Positions 9,711 to 18,211 of a stretch of DNA of 64,000 nucleotides are shown piece by piece. The stretch covers positions 2,666,001-2,730,000 of the forward strand of contig NZ_CP109031.1 of the NCBI RefSeq assembly GCF_036226925.1. Reading direction: 5' to 3'. Position numbers and translations under genes: made by a program. Source of the stretch: Streptomyces sp. NBC_00659. Its GTDB lineage: Bacteria > Actinomycetota > Actinomycetes > Streptomycetales > Streptomycetaceae. Positions within the stretch are counted from its first letter, which is position 1, and every line of letters begins with the position of its first letter. The notes below the pieces were generated by a model, which did no database searches, was not told where the DNA came from, and saw only the letters and a program-made list of their open reading frames with translations.

Positions 9711-10577
9711 ATGCACGCGCGCGTTGCCGCCGCCACGACCGCCGCGCTTCTTGGGGGAGCCGTTCTGATACTGCCCAGCCCGCACGCCAAGGCCGGCGGC
9801 CGGACCACGGCACCGCTGGTCGTCGCCCACCGCGGCGCCTCGGCCTACGCTCCGGAGAACACGCTGGCAGCCGTCGACCGGGCGGCCGAGCTGGGGTTCG
9901 AATGGGTCGAGAACGACGTCCAGCGCACCCGCGACGGTCAGTTGGTCGTCCTCCACGACGCCTCGCTGGCGCGCACGACCGACGTCGAGGCGGTCCATCC
10001 CGGCCGGAGCCCTTGGAAGGTCAAGGACTTCACCGCGGCCGAGGTCGCCCGTCTGGATGCCGGGAGCTGGTTCGGCCCTCGGTTCGCGGGCGCGAAGGTT
10101 CCGACGCTGCGGGAGTACATGGATCGCGTCTCGCGCAACCATCAGAAACTCGTCCTGGAGATCAAGAACCCTGAGCTGTATCCGGGCATCGAGCGGCAGA
10201 CGCTCAGGCTCCTGAGCAACCAGGGCTGGCTCGATCCCGTGCATCTGCGCGACAGGCTGATCGTCCAGAGCTTCAGCGCGGACAGTGTCCGGGCCGTGCA
10301 CCGGCTGCGGCCCGGCATCACGACGGCCTTCCTGGGGACGCCTCCGGTCGCGCGGCTGCCCTGGTACGCGCGGTTCGCCGACCAGATCAACTCCGATCAC
10401 CGCTCGCTCTCGTCCGACTACGTCTCGGCGGTCCACGCGCTCCACGGCCCGCACGGCCCGATGAAAGTCTTCGCCTGGACCGTGGACGACGCGGCCACCG
10501 CGCGGAGCCTGGCGGCCTTCGGCACGGACGGCGTCATCACGAACACTCCCGACGTGATCCGCGCGGCCCTGCGCTAG
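9711..10577 (+). CDS. Secreted glycerophosphodiester phosphodiesterase
   Basis: 288 residues. An N-terminal signal peptide (hydrophobic AAATTAALLGGAVLILP followed by a small-residue cleavage region near 28) is followed by the GDPD TIM barrel: HRGASAYAPENTL with catalytic His40 and Arg41, ENDVQRTRDGQLVVLHD with metal and acid/base residues near 67-83, LEIKN near 150 and AWTVDD near 258. The enzyme splits glycerophosphodiesters to glycerol-3-phosphate and an alcohol outside the cell, for phosphate or carbon supply. AGGAG lies 4-5 bases before the ATG. It is divergent from the MHYT gene and ends at a strong hairpin at 10587-10625. Confidence 0.92.
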   Translation: MHARVAAATTAALLGGAVLILPSPHAKAGGRTTAPLVVAHRGASAYAPENTLAAVDRAAELGFEWVENDVQRTRDGQLVVLHDASLARTTDVEAVHPGRSPWKVKDFTAAEVARLDAGSWFGPRFAGAKVPTLREYMDRVSRNHQKLVLEIKNPELYPGIERQTLRLLSNQGWLDPVHLRDRLIVQSFSADSVRAVHRLRPGITTAFLGTPPVARLPWYARFADQINSDHRSLSSDYVSAVHALHGPHGPMKVFAWTVDDAATARSLAAFGTDGVITNTPDVIRAALR

Positions 10578-10586
10578 CGCGCCGTC

Positions 10587-10625
10587 GCCCGGGGCGCGGA
10601 CGGGCTCCGGGCGCGCGCCCCGGGC
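10587..10625 (+). terminator. GC-rich hairpin after the glycerophosphodiesterase gene
   Basis: A perfect 12-bp stem, GCCCGGGGCGCG at 10587-10598 with its complement at 10614-10625, around a 15-base loop, starting 10 bases after the stop codon. It has no T tract, as is common for Streptomyces terminators. Confidence 0.6.
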
Positions 10626-10656
10626 GTTGTCAGTGGCGGGCCGTACCGTGGATCGC

Positions 10657-11211
10657 ATGAACAGTCACGGGCGGTACGAGCAGCAGATCGTGTGGTCCGT
10701 CGTCGGCACGGACATCGGTCCGCTGCTCCTCGCCGCGACGCCCCACGGCCTGGTCAATGTCGTCTTTCACGCCTCGGACACGGTGCGCGACAAGGCGCTC
10801 GACCGGCTCGCGTCCCGACTCGGCTCCGAGCCGGTCGAGGCGCCCGGGTCCCCTCTGCTGGCCGAGGCGATACGCCAGGTCGAGGCGTACTTCGCGGGCG
10901 AGCGGCACGATTTCGACCTGCCGCTCGACTGGTCGCTGATCTCGGGGTTCAACCGCCAGGTGCTGCGTGAGCTGAACTCGGGCGTTCCGTTCGGTTCCGT
11001 CGTGGCCTACGGCGACCTGGCGGGGCGGGTGGGCGCGCCCGGAGCGGCCCAGGCCGTGGGGGTGGCCATGGGCTCGAATCCACTGCCGGTCGTGGTGCCC
11101 TGCCACCGGGTGGTCGAGAGCGACGGCGGCATCGGCGGCTTCGGGGGCGGTCTGGAGACCAAGCGGAAACTGCTGGCTCTCGAAGGCGTTCTCCCGGAAC
11201 CGCTGTTCTGA
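10657..11211 (+). CDS. Methylated-DNA--protein-cysteine methyltransferase
   Basis: 184 residues. The Ada/Ogt C-terminal domain shows the acceptor motif PVVVPCHRVV with the suicide Cys at residue 149, preceded by GSVVAYGDLAGRVG, the helix-turn-helix that flips the damaged base, and followed by GGFGGGLETKRKLLALEG. It transfers the alkyl group from O6-alkylguanine to itself and is used once. ATG 10657 gives a normal length for the family. A TACCGT hexamer ends 7 bases before the ATG, the spacing seen for leaderless Streptomyces mRNAs, so the transcript may start at the ATG. It is convergent with the cupin gene. Confidence 0.94.
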   Translation: MNSHGRYEQQIVWSVVGTDIGPLLLAATPHGLVNVVFHASDTVRDKALDRLASRLGSEPVEAPGSPLLAEAIRQVEAYFAGERHDFDLPLDWSLISGFNRQVLRELNSGVPFGSVVAYGDLAGRVGAPGAAQAVGVAMGSNPLPVVVPCHRVVESDGGIGGFGGGLETKRKLLALEGVLPEPLF

Positions 11212-11267
11212 GGTCGCCGCGGGGGCCGACGGCAAAGGGTGCGGTGGAGTGTCCGGTCCGCCGATCC

Positions 11268-11630
11268 TCAGAGACTGATGTGGTACGCCTTGCGCAGCGT
11301 CTCGTGGACGGTCCACGTCGTGCGGTCGCCCTCGCGCAGGAACGCCGCGTCGCCGGGACCCACCTCGATGACGTCGCCGCCCTCCACCTCGATGGTGGCA
11401 CGGCCGCTGACTACCACGAAGAGTTCGTTGGCCTCGGTGTCGGTCACCACGCCGGGCGTGATCTGCCAGATGCCCCGCAGCTGCTTGCCGTCGGCGGACT
11501 CCCACAACACCTTGCCCGTCACGGCGGGATCGCCGGAGACGATCTGGGCCGGGTCCAGCGGCTCGGGTTCGATTTCGGCGTCGGGAATGTGCACAGCGAA
11601 CGACGGCGTGGTGTGGGAGTACATGGTCAT
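11268..11630 (-). CDS. Small cupin-domain protein
   Basis: 120 residues forming a single cupin barrel: GIWQITPGVVTDTEANELFVVVSG is motif 1 in weakened form, with a Glu but without the usual HxH pair, and GPGDAAFLREGDRTTW is motif 2. It matches the DUF861-type (EutQ/ureidoglycine-like) cupins, which often bind small amines or organic acids; no reaction can be assigned. Two ATG codons start the frame (11630 and 11624); I use the first. It faces the MGMT gene and is divergent from psuG across 360 bases, so a link to pseudouridine use is possible but unproven. Confidence 0.8.
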   Translation of the reverse strand: MTMYSHTTPSFAVHIPDAEIEPEPLDPAQIVSGDPAVTGKVLWESADGKQLRGIWQITPGVVTDTEANELFVVVSGRATIEVEGGDVIEVGPGDAAFLREGDRTTWTVHETLRKAYHISL

Positions 11631-11990
11631 GAGCGGACACCCTAAGGGCTTGCCCTCCACTCGGTGCGCCGAGGGTCGCCCCGCCCGGCCGTGTCGAAGC
11701 CGGTTCGAAGGTCCCTCTCCCGCGCGTATGGAGTGCCCCTTTTTCTTTCCGAGGGCGGAGGAGGTACCCGACTTTTTCCAGGGGCGCAGGAGGTACCCGG
11801 GGCCGTTCGTGGAAGCCGGCCGAAGCGGCCGGATCGCCTGTCCGCACGACGACATGGCCGAGTCGTGGCGAGTTGTCCGTCGTACCGCCGGGGCGAGTGC
11901 CGTACGCCGCGGGTCGCAAGGGTTTGGCCGGGCGTGCCGCTCGCCAGAGATCAGGGAGGGAAACGTCGACCGACAACAGGAGGCAGGCGC
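11631..11990. promoter_or_regulatory. Divergent cupin/psuG control region with direct repeats
   Basis: No gene is visible in these 360 bases. GGAGGTACCCG occurs twice, at 11760-11770 and 11789-11799, 29 bases apart (close to three helical turns), with T-rich sequence (CGACTTTTTCC) between. This is a plausible repressor or activator site for psuGK or the cupin gene. A good AGGAGG ribosome site for psuG lies at the right edge. Confidence 0.4.
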
Positions 11991-12896
11991 GTGATCGTGA
12001 CGTCCGAAGAGGTGCGGGAGGCGCTCGACGCGCGTCGGCCGGTGGTGGCCCTGGAGTCCACGATCATCGCCCACGGGCTGCCGCGCCCGCGCAATCTGCA
12101 GGTCGCCCTAGAACTGGAGGAGGTCGTCCGCGAGGAGGGCGCCGTACCCGCGACGATCGCCGTGCTCGACGGCCGGCCTCACGTAGGCCTGGACAAGGGC
12201 CAGCTGGAGCGGGTCGCGAACGAGGACGGCATCCGCAAGCTGGGCCACCGTGACCTGCCGCTCGCGGTGGCCGCGGGGGCGAGCGGGGCGACGACCGTGT
12301 CCGCGACCGCCCTTCTGGCGGCCCGCGCGGGGGTGCGGGTGTTCGCGACGGGAGGGCTCGGCGGTGTGCACCGCGAGTGGACGGTGACCCAGGACGAGTC
12401 CGCCGATCTGGGCCTGTTGGCACGTACCCGGATCACGGTGGTGTGCGCAGGGGTCAAGTCGATCCTGGACGTGCCCGCGACACTGCAGCGCCTGGAGACG
12501 CTGGGCGTGGCGGTGGCCGGGTACGCCACGGACCGGTTCCCCGGCTTCTATCTGTCCGACTCGGGGCACCCCGTGGACTGGACCCTCGACTCTCCCGAGC
12601 AGGTCGCGGAGGTGATGCGTGCCCAGGACGCACTGCACGCCCCCGACTCCTCACTCGTCGTCGCGAACCCCGTCCCCGAGGAGGAGCAGCTCGATCCCGT
12701 GCTGCACGCGCGCGTGCTCGCCGAGGCGCTGCGCGCGTGCGAGTCGGAGGGTGTGACAGGACAGGCGGTGACACCGTTCCTGCTCTCCTATCTGGTCCGG
12801 CACACGGACGGCGCGTCACTCGCCGCCAACCTGGCGGCGGTTCGTGGCAACGTACGCCTCGCGGGACGGATCGCGGCGGCCTGGGCGGGGGCGTGA
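11991..12896 (+). CDS. psuG: Pseudouridine-5'-phosphate glycosidase
   Basis: 301 residues, full length for PsuG. It begins with the family block VVALESTIIAHGLPRPRN, then VGLDKGQLERVA, DLPLAVAAGASGATTVSAT, FATGGLGGVHR, VVCAGVKSILDVPATL and LVVANPVPEE. The enzyme breaks the C-C glycosidic bond of pseudouridine 5'-phosphate to uracil and ribose 5-phosphate using a Mn2+ site and a lysine. The GTG at 11991 has AGGAGG nine bases upstream, which decides the start. The stop overlaps the start of the sugar kinase by GTGA, so translation is coupled. Confidence 0.95.
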   Translation: MIVTSEEVREALDARRPVVALESTIIAHGLPRPRNLQVALELEEVVREEGAVPATIAVLDGRPHVGLDKGQLERVANEDGIRKLGHRDLPLAVAAGASGATTVSATALLAARAGVRVFATGGLGGVHREWTVTQDESADLGLLARTRITVVCAGVKSILDVPATLQRLETLGVAVAGYATDRFPGFYLSDSGHPVDWTLDSPEQVAEVMRAQDALHAPDSSLVVANPVPEEEQLDPVLHARVLAEALRACESEGVTGQAVTPFLLSYLVRHTDGASLAANLAAVRGNVRLAGRIAAAWAGA

Positions 12897-13891
12897 GCGA
12901 CACGGCCCGGGGCGTCCAGGCCGACGGTGGCGAGGCTGCCGACCGGGGCGGCCTCGCCGAAGGCGCTCTGCTCGTCGTCGGGGACGTGGTCACGGATGTC
13001 GTCGCCCGGCATCGCGGACCGCTGGCGGCCGGCACCGACACGGTCGCCGCCATCCGGACCGTGCCCGGCGGCGCGGGCGCCAACGTCGCGTGTTGGGCCG
13101 TGCACGAGGGCTGCGCCGACGTACGGCTGCTCGGCCGGGTGGGCGTCGACGCCGCCGGGTGGCACGAACGCGAACTCACGGCGAGCGGCGTGCGGCCGCT
13201 CCTGGTGACGGATCCGAAGGCGCCGACCGGGACGGTGATCTGTCTGGTGGACGGCGGTGCGTCGGCGGAGCGTACGTTCCTCACGGACAGCGGGGCGTCA
13301 CTGCGGCTGGCACCGGGCGACTGGTCGCCCTCGCTGCTCGACGGGGTCGCGCGGCTGCATCTGTCGGGCTACCTGTTCTTCTCCGGGCCGAGCCGGGCTC
13401 TGGTGTCCGCGGTGCTGGAGTCGACGCGGGCGCGTGGTGTGCCGGTGAGCGTCGACCCGGCGTCGGCGGGATTCCTCACCGAGCTGGGCGTGGACCGCTT
13501 TCTCGAGCTCTGCGCGGGCGTGGACGTCCTGTTGCCCAGCCGGGACGAGGCGTGTCTGCTGACCGGGCTGCCCGATCCGGCCGACGCGGCCGCCAAACTG
13601 AGCCGCCATTTCCCCCTGGTCGTCGCCAAGCTGGGGAGTGACGGCGCCGTGGTCGCCCGTTCCGGATCCGTCCGGGCCCATGTCCCGGCGCTGCGGGCGA
13701 CGCCGCGGGACACGACGGGCGCCGGTGACGCGTTCACCGGCGCGTTCCTCGCGGCACTGCTCATGGGCGCCGGCCCCGAAGAGGCGGCGGGGGCGGGGTG
13801 CGCGGCCGGGGCGAAGGCAGTGGAACGGGTCGGCGGACGACCGCCCACGGGAAGTGCCCGGCGAGACGAAGGGGAGACACGCGGCCGCTGA
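12893..13891 (+). CDS. psuK: PfkB-family carbohydrate kinase, probable pseudouridine kinase
   Basis: 332 residues of the ribokinase/PfkB fold. Visible marks are GDVVTDVVARH at the start, the PfkB signature 1 region VPGGAGANVACWAVHEG, and signature 2 DTTGAGDAFTGAFLAALL with the catalytic Asp near 280. Its GTG start lies inside the psuG stop (GTGA overlap). The neighbour predicts the substrate: pseudouridine is phosphorylated by PsuK and then cleaved by PsuG. Other PfkB substrates cannot be excluded from sequence alone. The N terminus has about 20 extra acidic residues, possibly unstructured. Confidence 0.9.
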   Translation: MSDTARGVQADGGEAADRGGLAEGALLVVGDVVTDVVARHRGPLAAGTDTVAAIRTVPGGAGANVACWAVHEGCADVRLLGRVGVDAAGWHERELTASGVRPLLVTDPKAPTGTVICLVDGGASAERTFLTDSGASLRLAPGDWSPSLLDGVARLHLSGYLFFSGPSRALVSAVLESTRARGVPVSVDPASAGFLTELGVDRFLELCAGVDVLLPSRDEACLLTGLPDPADAAAKLSRHFPLVVAKLGSDGAVVARSGSVRAHVPALRATPRDTTGAGDAFTGAFLAALLMGAGPEEAAGAGCAAGAKAVERVGGRPPTGSARRDEGETRGR

Positions 13892-13953
13892 ACGCCTCGG
13901 CCACGCGACGACGCGCACGTGCGACCGACCGGGCCCGCCGTCCTCGCCCCCGC

Positions 13954-14748
13954 TCAGTTCTTGCGCCCCCAGGCCGAGATCATCGGCGCGGTGGCCAGGT
14001 CCATGGACCCGGCGGCGACGTTCGCGAGGTGCTGGTCGATCTCCTCCTGGGTTGCCAGGCCCGCCGTGACGAGCTGGTCGCGGATCTGACGGACCGTGGC
14101 GGACTCCAGGGCCTCGCAGGCGGGTGAGGTGACGGGGAAGTACGCGTCGGCCTCCACACCCCGCAGCCCGGCGTCCCGGAGCAGCCTCGGGAGCTTGCGG
14201 CCGTAGGCGAGGTCGGCACCGCGATCGGCGAGCAGTGAGCGAAAGCCCTGGCGCAGCCTGTTCGCGAGCTGCTGCTCGGGGCCGTACTCCTCGGGGCAGA
14301 GCAGCGGCTGCAGGGCGGGATCCGCGTCCTCGACCAGGAGCCTGCCGCCGGGCCGCAGGGCTTTGACCATCGACTGCAACGCGCGCTCCCGGTCAGGCAC
14401 ATGGACCAGTACGAGCCGGGCGTGCACGAGGTCGAAACCCTCCCCCGGCGGTTCCTCGGCGCCCACGTCGTGGACGCGGACCTCGACGGGCGAGCGTGCC
14501 ACGGAGGCCGCCCACGAGGTGTCGATGTCGGTGGCGACGACCTTCCCCGTCGGCCCCACCTTCTTGGCCAGCCAGGACACGACGGACGTGCCCCCCGCGC
14601 CGACCTCCCAGCAGCGCCAGCCGGACCCGACGCCGAAGCGCTCCAAGTGCCGGAACGTCGTGGGGTCGAAGAGGTTGGCGAGGGCCTCGAAACGCCGGCC
14701 TGCCTCCGTCTGCTGGTTGTCGAGGAGATACCCGTCGGCTCGCGTCAT
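13954..14748 (-). CDS. SAM-dependent methyltransferase, class I
   Basis: 264 residues. Motif I reads WEVGAGGTSVVSWLAKKVG with the Gly-rich turn; VVATDID ends strand 2 with the acidic residue for the SAM ribose; LVHARLVLVHVPDRERALQ and LRPGGRLLVEDAD are motifs II and III, typical of Methyltransf_11/UbiE-like small-molecule enzymes. The substrate is unknown. ATG 14748 is used because the upstream open frame is unlike the family. It is convergent with psuK (62 bases between stops) and divergent from corA. Confidence 0.85.
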   Translation of the reverse strand: MTRADGYLLDNQQTEAGRRFEALANLFDPTTFRHLERFGVGSGWRCWEVGAGGTSVVSWLAKKVGPTGKVVATDIDTSWAASVARSPVEVRVHDVGAEEPPGEGFDLVHARLVLVHVPDRERALQSMVKALRPGGRLLVEDADPALQPLLCPEEYGPEQQLANRLRQGFRSLLADRGADLAYGRKLPRLLRDAGLRGVEADAYFPVTSPACEALESATVRQIRDQLVTAGLATQEEIDQHLANVAAGSMDLATAPMISAWGRKN

Positions 14749-14918
14749 GAGGAGATCATCCCAGCCGACCTGCTCATCGCTGTTCGTCGACGCTCCCGTC
14801 GTCGGCACGGACATCGTGCGAGGGGTCCGTGCCGCCGCGTCGGGCCGAGCCCTCCGCGCAACGGAACGGAATGCTCCGTTCCCACAGGTTTTTCCGGTCT
14901 CCGACCAGGCCTGGCAGA

Positions 14919-14942
14919 CTGGCGTGCCAGGCGCAAAGTGCG
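14919..14942 (+). promoter_or_regulatory. 8-bp inverted repeat in the corA leader
   Basis: GCCTGGCA at 14919-14926 and TGCCAGGC at 14935-14942 surround an 8-base spacer, 30 bases before the corA ATG. It could be a protein-binding operator or an RNA hairpin near the ribosome site. I see no M-box riboswitch. Confidence 0.35.
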
Positions 14943-14972
14943 GCCCGGGGAGATCCACGCGAGGAGATCCAG

Positions 14973-16100
14973 ATGTCCATGGCAGGGAATTTGCGGAGGG
15001 TGACGGCTCTCGGCGCGGTCGACGGTCTCCGCAGAGTGGCACGGCTGACACGGCGGAGCCGCCGTGTCGACCTGAGTCACCCCGCCCGGTCTCCGCTGGG
15101 CTCCTCGGTGGTGAACTGTGTGGCGTACCGGGACGGCGTGCGCATCCCCGAGGGCCGCGATCTGGTGGACACCGTGCAGCGGATCCGCAAGCGCGACGAG
15201 GGATTCGTCTGGCTCGGACTGCACGAACCGACCGACGTCGAGTTCGCGGGCATCGCGGAACTCTTCGACCTGCATCCCCTGGCCGTCGAGGACGCGGTGG
15301 AGGCGCATCAGCGTCCGAAACTGGAGTGGTACGGCGACACGCTGTTCGCGGTGTTCAAAACGGTCTGCTACGTGGAGCACAAGGAGTTGACGGCGACCAG
15401 TGAGGTGGTGAACACCGGTGAGATCATGGTGTTCGTCGGTCCGGACTTCGTCATCACCGTGCGCCACGGACGCCACGGATCCCTGGGCCCGCTGCGCGAG
15501 GAGCTGGAGTCCGACGCACAGCAGCTCTCCAAAGGGCCGGCCGCGGTCCTGCACGCGGTCGCGGACCATGTGGTCGACGAGTTCGTGAGCGTCGCGGACT
15601 CCGTCCAGGCGGACATCGACCAGGTCGAGGCCGACGTGTTCGCCCCGAACGGCGCACGCGCCGACGCGGGCCGCATCTACCAGCTCAAGCGTGAACTCCT
15701 CGAACTGAAGCGGTCCGTGGTCCCGCTCGCCCGGCCCGTCCAGGAGCTGGCGACCCGGCCGACCCGCGTGGTCGACCCGGAGATACAGGCGTACTTCCGT
15801 GACGTCTCCGACCATCTACTGCGGGTCACCGAGCAGATAGCCGCCTTCGACGAACTGCTCAACTCGATCCTGCAGGCGCATCTCGCGCAGGTGACGGTGG
15901 CGCAGAACGAGGACATGCGGAAGATCACGGCATGGGCGGCGGTCATCGCCGTCCCCACCATGGTCTGCGGCGTCTACGGCATGAACTTCGACAACATGCC
16001 CGAACTGCACTGGAGGTTCGGTTACCCCATCGTCATCAGCCTCATATCCGTCGGCTGCCTCGTCCTCTACCGAGGGTTCCGGCGCAACGGCTGGCTCTGA
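14973..16100 (+). CDS. CorA family Mg2+/Co2+ transporter
   Basis: 375 residues. A long soluble N-terminal domain is followed by helical ELKRSVVPLARPVQEL and two C-terminal membrane helices; the pore motif YGMNFDNMPEL, the CorA GMN signature, sits at the end of the first. The C terminus is short and basic (YRGFRRNGWL), also typical. CorA pentamers import Mg2+ and close when the cytosolic domain binds Mg2+. The N terminus has about 35 basic residues before the domain. GAGGAG lies seven bases before the ATG. The leader carries an inverted repeat at 14919-14942. Confidence 0.93.
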   Translation: MSMAGNLRRVTALGAVDGLRRVARLTRRSRRVDLSHPARSPLGSSVVNCVAYRDGVRIPEGRDLVDTVQRIRKRDEGFVWLGLHEPTDVEFAGIAELFDLHPLAVEDAVEAHQRPKLEWYGDTLFAVFKTVCYVEHKELTATSEVVNTGEIMVFVGPDFVITVRHGRHGSLGPLREELESDAQQLSKGPAAVLHAVADHVVDEFVSVADSVQADIDQVEADVFAPNGARADAGRIYQLKRELLELKRSVVPLARPVQELATRPTRVVDPEIQAYFRDVSDHLLRVTEQIAAFDELLNSILQAHLAQVTVAQNEDMRKITAWAAVIAVPTMVCGVYGMNFDNMPELHWRFGYPIVISLISVGCLVLYRGFRRNGWL

Positions 16101-16173
16101 CAGGCTCTGGCACCTGCCTCGCCGGCACGTCCGGCCGGTCGGTCGGGGTGGTGCGGGCCGGAGGACCGTCCGG

Positions 16174-16611
16174 TCAGCCCATCGCGCTGCCAGCGCCCCT
16201 CGCGTAGACACTCTCGACCCACGCGGCGAGTTGTTCGTCGTTGAGGTGCTGGGCGAGGTCGGCCTCGCTGATCATGCCGACCAGTCGTTTGTCCTCGATC
16301 ACCGGAAGCCGGCGGATCTGGTGCCCCTTCATCTCCTGGAGGACTTCGCCGACATCGGCGCCCGCGTCGATCCAACGCGGTGTGCCCTTGGCCATCTCAC
16401 CCGCGGTGATCTGCGCGGGGTCATGGCCCATGGCCACACAGCCGACGACGATGTCGCGGTCCGTGAGGATGCCGCAGAGGCGTTCGTCCTGGTCGCTGAT
16501 GGGCAGCGCGCCCACGTTGAGCTCGCGCATCAGCTGGGCGGCGCGGTCCAGGGTCTCGTGGGCGGGGATCCACTGGGCACCACGGTGCATGATGTCTCCG
16601 GCGGTGGTCAT
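16174..16611 (-). CDS. Tandem CBS-domain protein
   Basis: 145 residues made of two CBS domains: TTAGDIMHRGAQWIPAHETL with GALPISDQDERLCGILTDRD in the first and GHQIRRLPVIEDKRLVGMIS in the second. The GILTDRD and GMISEAD stretches are where CBS pairs bind the ribose-phosphate of AMP, ATP or SAM. Such stand-alone pairs act as energy or second-messenger sensors and are common in Streptomyces, often linked to dormancy or stress regulons. GGGAGG precedes the ATG by 8 bases. The partner is not visible here. Confidence 0.92.
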   Translation of the reverse strand: MTTAGDIMHRGAQWIPAHETLDRAAQLMRELNVGALPISDQDERLCGILTDRDIVVGCVAMGHDPAQITAGEMAKGTPRWIDAGADVGEVLQEMKGHQIRRLPVIEDKRLVGMISEADLAQHLNDEQLAAWVESVYARGAGSAMG

Positions 16612-16732
16612 GGAGTACCTCCCGGTGCCGGACGGCCGGCGCGGCGCGGAAAACACCGCTAGTCCCGGCGCCCTATATTCTCGCCGCGCCCCAGGAGCCA
16701 CGCACCTGGAGATCCGTGGATCCGGCCCCCGG

Positions 16733-17374
16733 TCAGCCGTTCCAGGCCGGGTGGCGGGGGTCGTCCGCCCGTACCAGGACGTCGGCGGCGGCGTCCGGAC
16801 CCACCTCCCTCTCGTAGAGGGCGAACGCGGGCAGGGTCCAGTGCTCCGCCTCGGGAGTACGGCGACGGAGGGCACCCGGAGAAAGGAGTATGTGGACGCT
16901 GAGGTCGAACGGGAACCAGTGACGCAGCAGGAGGGGGCCGTGGAGCAACAGGATTCCACCGGGCGGGAGTTGGACGTACGCACTGCGGGTGGCCCGGTCG
17001 GAGACGGGGTCCCGGAGGTCGGGCAGGACCCTGCCGTCGCCGCCCGGTTCGAGGGGACCGAAGACCTCGCGCCACAGGGCGCCGGTGTCGAACCAGCCGT
17101 CGTAATAGGCCTCGACGTCCTGGTGACCGTGTTCGAGCCGGAGCGACGCAGGACGCAGGAAGTCCTGCGTCCCGACGACCAGCGAGGGACGGCCGCGTAC
17201 CCGCAGCGCCTCGAAGACGCGCTGGGCGAGCTCGCCGGTGCCGGCGGCCGGCGCTCCGTCGAAGGCGACGCGTGGCCAGGGGCTACCGTCCTGCGGTTTC
17301 AGGTCGAGCAGACGATCGGCGAGGTGGTCGCCGAGCCGTTCCCAGGTGATCGCTTCGAGTCGCACAGGCCCCAT
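16733..17374 (-). CDS. Uridine-kinase-like P-loop-fold protein with defective Walker A
   Basis: 213 residues with the layout of nucleoside kinases: RVAFDGAPAAGTGELAQRVF where Walker A belongs (near residue 38), then DFLRPASLRLEHGHQDVEAYYDGWFD, the substrate-lid region of uridine kinase-like proteins, and GGILLLHGPLLLRHWFP as the Walker-B-like strand. The loop reads GAPAAGTGE, so the invariant lysine and following Ser/Thr are replaced; ATP hydrolysis is doubtful. I recall similar degenerate loops in other Streptomyces members, so this may be a fixed subfamily. ATG 17374 is chosen by homology; the ribosome site is weak. It is divergent from the DUF2293 gene. Confidence 0.72.
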   Translation of the reverse strand: MGPVRLEAITWERLGDHLADRLLDLKPQDGSPWPRVAFDGAPAAGTGELAQRVFEALRVRGRPSLVVGTQDFLRPASLRLEHGHQDVEAYYDGWFDTGALWREVFGPLEPGGDGRVLPDLRDPVSDRATRSAYVQLPPGGILLLHGPLLLRHWFPFDLSVHILLSPGALRRRTPEAEHWTLPAFALYEREVGPDAAADVLVRADDPRHPAWNG

Positions 17375-17515
17375 GATGCCGCGCGCGTGAGGGGACCCGG
17401 CCGGTGCGTCGGACCGCGAGCGGACGTGAAGGGCAGCGGGCCACCGGGGCGTGCGTCGTACACGGGTATCGCCCGACGACGTAGATGCGGCACCCGTCCG
17501 GGGAAGGAACCGCGT

Positions 17516-18211
17516 ATGGCACCGATCGCTGAGCCCCCGCGCCGGAACGGACTTCTCGTCGTCCAGCCCCTCAGGAAGCGGCACTGTGTCGAGTGCCGGA
17601 TCGGGCCGCTCCCGCTGCTGGTGCTGGAGGAGGGGGCGCCGCGGTGTCTGGACTGTGCAGATCTCGGACATCTGGTGTTCCTGCCGCGCGGCGACACGGC
17701 GCTGACCCGCCGATCGCGGGAGGGCAGCACGCTGTCGGCGGTGGTGGTGCGGTTCAACCGGCGGCGAGGGCGCTACGAGCGGCAGGGCGTCATGGTCGAG
17801 GAGGCGGCGCTCGCCCTGGCCGAGGAACGGTGCCTGGCGGACGCGGAGGCACGGCGGCGACGCCGGGCACGGGACGCGCGGCGCCGGGAGGCGGAGGACG
17901 TCCGCTTCACGGAGGCGTTCGCGCGGGAGATATCCCGGCTGTTCCCGGCCTGTCCGGCCGACCGGGCACGAGCGATCGCCGCACACGCCTCGGTACGCGG
18001 CAGCGGGCGGGTCGGGCGCAGCTCGGCGGGCCGCGCGCTGTCCGAGGCGGCGGTGACCGCGGCGGTCCGCGCGTCGGTACGGCACGTGGAGACCCCGTAC
18101 GACCATCTGCTGATGAGCGGCGTCTCGCGTCACGAGGCACGCCGCCGGATCGCGGCGACGGTGGACACGAGGCTCTGGGAATGGCGCGACGACATCACCG
18201 CACAGGCGTGA
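17516..18211 (+). CDS. DUF2293 domain protein
   Basis: 231 residues. The N-terminal third has two CxxC pairs (CVECRIG and CLDCADLGH) that could hold a zinc ion. A strongly basic helical stretch (ADAEARRRRRARDARRREAED) follows, and the C-terminal part from about 135 (EISRLFPACPADRARAIAAHASVRGSGRVGRS) is the DUF2293 domain, ending with RRRIAATVDTRLWEW. The function is unknown; the basic character and cysteine pairs suggest nucleic-acid contact. The start at ATG 17516 has GGGAAGGA 7 bases upstream. Confidence 0.8.
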   Translation: MAPIAEPPRRNGLLVVQPLRKRHCVECRIGPLPLLVLEEGAPRCLDCADLGHLVFLPRGDTALTRRSREGSTLSAVVVRFNRRRGRYERQGVMVEEAALALAEERCLADAEARRRRRARDARRREAEDVRFTEAFAREISRLFPACPADRARAIAAHASVRGSGRVGRSSAGRALSEAAVTAAVRASVRHVETPYDHLLMSGVSRHEARRRIAATVDTRLWEWRDDITAQA

